DNA from: Candidatus Odyssella thessalonicensis
GTDB lineage: Bacteria; Pseudomonadota; Alphaproteobacteria; Bin65
DNA: 9,679 bases
Assembly (NCBI GenBank): GCA_005240015.1
Contig: SBBV01000346.1
Span: forward strand, 1-9,679
Direction: 5' to 3'
This document shows, piece by piece, positions 6,213 to 9,679 of the stretch. Made by a program: the position numbers and the translations under genes. Within the stretch, counting starts at the first letter, position 1, and each line of letters begins with the position of its first letter. The notes beneath the pieces were generated by a model, which saw nothing but the letters and a program-made list of their open reading frames with translations, was not told the DNA's origin and searched no databases.

Positions 6213-8354
6213 TCAGGCCGGCCCGCGCGGGCGCTCGCGGTTGAGCGCCGCCGCCAGCGTCCGGATGCGCTCGTCGTCGAACAGCGCCTCCACCGCGAGC
6301 GGAAGGCGGCGCCGCCAATTGGGATGCTCGTCGGTGGTTCCGGGCACGTTGACCGGATCGGAAAGGCCGAGCGCATCCTCGAGCTGCACGAGCACGATGC
6401 GGCCCGGCGTGCGCGCGAGGAAGCGATGGGCCGACTCGATGGGCGCAGAATTGCCCGCGTCATCCGCGGTCAGGCCGGCTTCGCGCAGAAGCGCCGTCAA
6501 CGCCGCGCGCTCACCCGCGCGGCGCTCACGCTCCGCGTCGGCCTCGGCGTTGGTCTTGAACTGGCCGAGCGCGCGGCGCAAGCCGATGTCGGAGCCGCTC
6601 CAATAGCCTGCGAGCGGCGGCAGATCATGCGTGCCGACCGCCACCACCGACTGGCGCGGATAGTCCTGGAGCCGCGCGCGCTGCCCATCGGCGCGGTGCT
6701 CGAAATAGAGGAGGCGATAGGAGAGGATGCCGGCGGCCGCGAGCGCCTCGCGCAGCCCCGACGGCACGGTGCCGAGATCCTCTCCGACCACGACGCAGCG
6801 CGCGCGCTGGCTCTCGAGTGCCAGGATCGCGACGAGGTCGGCGAAGGGATAATGCACATAGGCTCCCGCGCTCGCCGGCTGGCCCTGCCGAATCCAAAAC
6901 GTGCGCCAGAACCCGAGGATGTGGTCGATGCGCAGCGCGCCCATGTCGCGCATGTTGTGGCGGATGAGCGCGACGAACGGCCGATAGGCTTTCTCCTGCA
7001 GTGCTGTCGGGCTCAGCGGCGAGAGGCCCCAATTCTGGCCCAGGCGATTCCAGGCGTCGGGCGGCGCGCCGATGCTCCAGCCGGGCACGATGACGTCCTG
7101 CGCGGCCCAGGCTTCGCCCGCCGCGGCGTCGACGCCGACCGCGAGATCGCCAAGCAGGCCGAGCGTCATGCCCGCCTCGCGCGCCGCCGCCGCGCAGCCG
7201 GCGAGCTGCAGGCGCGCGATCCATTGGCAAAAGGCGAAGAACTCGATCCGCGCCGCATGGGCCGCGGCGAACGCGGCCACTTCGCTCGAGGCGGGGTCCG
7301 CCAGCGCCTTTGGCCAATTGCGCCAGTCGCGCTGCGGCGGGTCAGCCGCGCCCCGCGCCTCGCGCAACGCCTGGAAGATGCAGAAGCGACTGAGCGGTTC
7401 TCCCTCTTCGTCGAGGAATGTCGCGAACGCGCGTGCTCGATCGGTCGCACGCGCGAGATGGCGCGCGCGAAACGAAGCATGGAGCAGATCGAGCGCGCAC
7501 AGCTTCCAACGCGCGACGGCCGTGTAGTCGACCAGTGGCGCCGCGCGCAGGCGCCGCTGCGTCTCGGCGAACTCGGCCGACGCCGCAAGCGCCTGCGCCT
7601 CGGCGCATTCGGCGAAGTCGGGCACGGTCGTCACGTCGATGCAGAGCGCGTTGAGAAAGCTGCGGCTGCTCGGCGAGTAGGGGCTGGCATGTTCAGGCTC
7701 GTCGGGCGTCAGCGCATGCAGCGGATTGATGGCGATGACGCCGGCGCCTGCCGCGGCCGCGCGCCGGATGAAGTCGGCGAGCGTGCCGAAATCGCCGATG
7801 CCCCAATCGCGCTCGGAGCGCAGCGCATAGAGCTGCACGGCGAAGCCCCAGATGCCCGGTCCTTGTTCGAGGGCGGGCGGCATATAGGCACGCCGCGGCG
7901 CCACGATAAGCAGAGTCTCTGCCGCGACGGCGCCCGACGCATCGCGAATGGCGAGCCGATGATATCCAGCCGGAAGCCGATGCGGCAGAACAAGGCGGCG
8001 TCGCTCGCGATGCGCATCGCCCGGAGCTTCGGCGTGCTCCAGCTCGCTCGGCCGGAACGAGCCCGCGCTCTGCCGGCCGCTTTCCTCCCTGAGGCTCCAT
8101 TCGAACAGCGTATCGCGCAGCTCCGCCGGAACGGCGAGGCTCACGCCGTGCGCAGCTTCCTCCGCGTAGCGGAACGTCGCCGGCGCGAGCATCGCGCGCG
8201 CGGTCTCGTTATCGCCGGCGCTCGCGTGCAAGGCCTCGACGATCGCGCGGATCGTGTCGGGAGCGACCTCGTGACGCGTGCCGAACTGGTCGTGATAAAC
8301 GCGCTCGATGCCGGCCGCGCGGCACAGGCGATCGAGCAGGTCGGAGTCACTCAC
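6213..8354 (-). CDS. malQ: 4-alpha-glucanotransferase (amylomaltase), GH77
   Basis: Cytosolic enzyme that transfers maltodextrin segments between alpha-1,4-glucans, releasing glucose. At 713 aa it is the long proteobacterial form, with an N-terminal domain (about 1-155) before the GH77 barrel. Seen: IWGFAVQLYALRSERDWGIG (168-187), the conserved SPYSPSSRSFLNAL (224-237) and GQNWGLSPLSP (439-449, the mobile loop region). Catalytic residues are nucleophile Asp477 in RIDHILGFWR, acid/base Glu525 in VGEDLGTVP and Asp577 in GTHDLPPLAGYW. All three are present. The GTG at 8354 is the start: it overlaps the treZ stop as GTGA (8351-8354) and opens directly into the family-like SDSDLLDRLCRAAGI. The open frame continues upstream only as a shadow of treZ. 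Coupling to treZ suggests MalQ recycles the short maltodextrins left by trehalose synthesis, or rebuilds longer acceptors for it. Confidence 0.95.
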   Translation of the reverse strand: MSDSDLLDRLCRAAGIERVYHDQFGTRHEVAPDTIRAIVEALHASAGDNETARAMLAPATFRYAEEAAHGVSLAVPAELRDTLFEWSLREESGRQSAGSFRPSELEHAEAPGDAHRERRRLVLPHRLPAGYHRLAIRDASGAVAAETLLIVAPRRAYMPPALEQGPGIWGFAVQLYALRSERDWGIGDFGTLADFIRRAAAAGAGVIAINPLHALTPDEPEHASPYSPSSRSFLNALCIDVTTVPDFAECAEAQALAASAEFAETQRRLRAAPLVDYTAVARWKLCALDLLHASFRARHLARATDRARAFATFLDEEGEPLSRFCIFQALREARGAADPPQRDWRNWPKALADPASSEVAAFAAAHAARIEFFAFCQWIARLQLAGCAAAAREAGMTLGLLGDLAVGVDAAAGEAWAAQDVIVPGWSIGAPPDAWNRLGQNWGLSPLSPTALQEKAYRPFVALIRHNMRDMGALRIDHILGFWRTFWIRQGQPASAGAYVHYPFADLVAILALESQRARCVVVGEDLGTVPSGLREALAAAGILSYRLLYFEHRADGQRARLQDYPRQSVVAVGTHDLPPLAGYWSGSDIGLRRALGQFKTNAEADAERERRAGERAALTALLREAGLTADDAGNSAPIESAHRFLARTPGRIVLVQLEDALGLSDPVNVPGTTDEHPNWRRRLPLAVEALFDDERIRTLAAALNRERPRGPA

Positions 8355-9679
8355 GACACCGGCTCGCGCAGGAACCAAGCCGCGAACCACGGCGGAATTG
8401 CAGAGATCAGACGCGTCACGGCTTCCGGCGCCGTGGTGAAGAGAAGCTCGCCGATGGGGGCGATCTCGAGCCGATCCACCGGCCGGGGAATCAAGGAAAG
8501 GATCGCTTGCAGCACTGTCCCCCCGTCGAGCGCCCAGCACACTTCTACGACATTGTCCGGGTGCGGGCGCCATTCGCCGCCGCGGACGGCCCCGCCGAGG
8601 CGCGGCACGATCCGGCGATGCCGGATCTCCAAGAGCGTGCGATAGAGCGCGAGCCACTCAGCGTGCACGGGCTCCCCGAGCTTCGTCCAGTCGAGTCTCG
8701 CGCGCTCGAATGTCTCCAGCGCAAGCGGATCGGGAATCCGTGCGCGGGCGGAGGGGTCCGCGTATCCGGGAAAGCGCGCAAGCTCGCTGAGCCGGCCCTC
8801 GCGCACGGCCCGCCCGAGCCCGGGTCCGAAATCGCAGAAGAACGGGAACGGGTGCCGCGCGTTCCACTCCTCGCCCATGAACAAGAGCGGCGGCGCGGGC
8901 GCCAGCAGCGTCACCGTCGCTGCGGCGCGCAACGCGGCGGGCGGCACGAGCTGGCCGAGGCGCTCGCTCAGTGCACGATTGCCGACCTGATCGTGGTTCT
9001 GGAGGAACGAGACGAACGCCGTCGGCGGCAGATGCGCGCTCGGCTCGCCGCGTCCGCGCCCGCCGCGATACGCCGAGGCCTCGCCTTGATACGCGAAGCC
9101 CTCGGCCAGCGCGCGGGCGAGATGGCGCGCCGGCGCGACCGTGTAGTCCGCGTAGTAGCCGCCGGATTCTCCGGTCAGCAGCACATGCAGGCTGTGATGG
9201 ACGTCCTCGTTCCACTGGGCGGTGTAGTGCTGCGGCCGTCCGTGCTCATCGCGCGCGAGATAACGCGCGGCGTTGTCGCCGTTCTCGAGAACGAGGTGGA
9301 TGTGGCGATTCGGAAACGCGCCACGCACCGCTTCGGCCATCTCCGCGAGGATGTCGGGCTTGCTCGTATCGCGGATTGCATGCACGGCGTCGAGCCTCAG
9401 GCCGTCGATATGGAACTCCTCGAGCCAGTAGAGCGCATTGTGGATGAAGAAGTCGCGCACGGTCCGGCTGGCCGCGCCGTCGAAATTGATGGCGGCACCC
9501 CAGGGCGTCTCGCGCGCAGCGAAGAACGCGGGCGCGTAGGCCTGAAGATAGTTTCCCTCGGGCCCGAAGTGATTGTAGACGACGTCGACGAAGACCATGA
9601 GCCCGCGCGCATGCGCTTCGTCGACGAGGCGCTTCAAGTCCTCGGGCCGACCGTAGCGGTGCTCGGGCGCGAACAGCAT
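8351..9679 (-). CDS. treZ: Malto-oligosyltrehalose trehalohydrolase (5' end cut by window)
   Basis: GH13 enzyme that cleaves maltooligosyl-trehalose to free trehalose, the second step of the TreY-TreZ route from alpha-glucan. The visible 442 residues are the C-terminal three quarters or so; the N-terminal beta domain and first barrel strands (perhaps 150 residues) lie past the right edge, and the ATG at 9679 is internal. Counting from the edge: DVVYNHFGPEGNYL (32-45), nucleophile Asp97 in GLRLDAVHAIRD, acid/base Glu132 in LVLENGDN and transition-state Asp230 in FLQNHDQVGNRA. After these come LLFMGEEW (265-272) and a C-terminal beta domain ending about residue 440. The YNHFGP, NHDQVGNR and MGEEW signatures separate TreZ from GlgB and GlgX. 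The gene overlaps malQ by 4 nt. The only oddity is Gly rather than Asp one residue after the Glu-Asn of the acid/base motif, which I think is a minor variant. Confidence 0.93.
   Translation of the reverse strand: MLFAPEHRYGRPEDLKRLVDEAHARGLMVFVDVVYNHFGPEGNYLQAYAPAFFAARETPWGAAINFDGAASRTVRDFFIHNALYWLEEFHIDGLRLDAVHAIRDTSKPDILAEMAEAVRGAFPNRHIHLVLENGDNAARYLARDEHGRPQHYTAQWNEDVHHSLHVLLTGESGGYYADYTVAPARHLARALAEGFAYQGEASAYRGGRGRGEPSAHLPPTAFVSFLQNHDQVGNRALSERLGQLVPPAALRAAATVTLLAPAPPLLFMGEEWNARHPFPFFCDFGPGLGRAVREGRLSELARFPGYADPSARARIPDPLALETFERARLDWTKLGEPVHAEWLALYRTLLEIRHRRIVPRLGGAVRGGEWRPHPDNVVEVCWALDGGTVLQAILSLIPRPVDRLEIAPIGELLFTTAPEAVTRLISAIPPWFAAWFLREPVS

Noticed and set aside
5118..8645. A + strand open frame of about 1,175 codons running antisense to malQ and the amidohydrolase.
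   Set aside because: Its composition is Arg/Ala/His/Glu-rich with no domain, and it lies opposite two genes with complete catalytic motifs. Long stop-free antisense frames are expected at this GC content because stop codons are AT-rich.
8355..8657. An N-terminal extension of malQ by about 100 residues to an upstream start.
   Set aside because: The extension reads as an Arg/Ser/Pro-rich shadow of treZ; the GTG at 8354 overlapping the treZ stop fits the family N-terminus.

Overview
The window is about 9.7 kb of very GC-rich DNA (roughly two thirds G+C or more by eye), with strongly G/C-ending codons and tightly packed bacterial genes. The GC content, the GTG starts, the fused Fbp-type permease and the TreZ-MalQ pairing suggest a soil or water Alphaproteobacterium (Hyphomicrobiales/Reyranella-like). 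That placement is inference: there is no rRNA or other taxonomic marker here.

Left part, + strand (1-3776): an apparent three-gene operon. It holds a fused two-domain ABC permease of the iron(III)/FbpB class (cut by the left edge), its FbpC/PotA-like ATPase, and a cytosolic alpha/beta hydrolase with an unusual polybasic N-terminal tail. Gaps are 5 and 13 nt. The substrate-binding protein is not visible and may lie just to the left. Because a hydrolase is tied to the transporter, the substrate may be organic rather than ferric iron.

Middle (3777-4329): a 550-bp gap between convergent transcription units. It is not featureless. A minus-strand frame (ending inside the hydrolase 3' end) has coding-like base use and protein-like composition, but no recognised family and no convincing start. 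It may be a small unknown gene or the remnant of one.

Right part, - strand (9679 down to 4330): treZ (cut by the right edge) overlaps malQ by 4 nt (GTGA). After 69 nt comes an ACMSD-type amidohydrolase/decarboxylase, which overlaps an SDR oxidoreductase by 4 nt (ATGA). TreZ and MalQ belong to alpha-glucan/maltodextrin-to-trehalose metabolism. The amidohydrolase and SDR look like a separate two-gene catabolic pair that happens to follow on the same strand. TreY, the usual partner of TreZ, is not downstream of malQ.

I see no RNA genes, CRISPR arrays, insertion sequences or attachment sites. The promoters of both main units fall outside the window. Nothing here amounts to a clearly new system. 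The best leads are the altered first metal motif of the amidohydrolase, the unexplained coding-like stretch in the convergent gap, and the transporter-hydrolase-decarboxylase-dehydrogenase neighbourhood.
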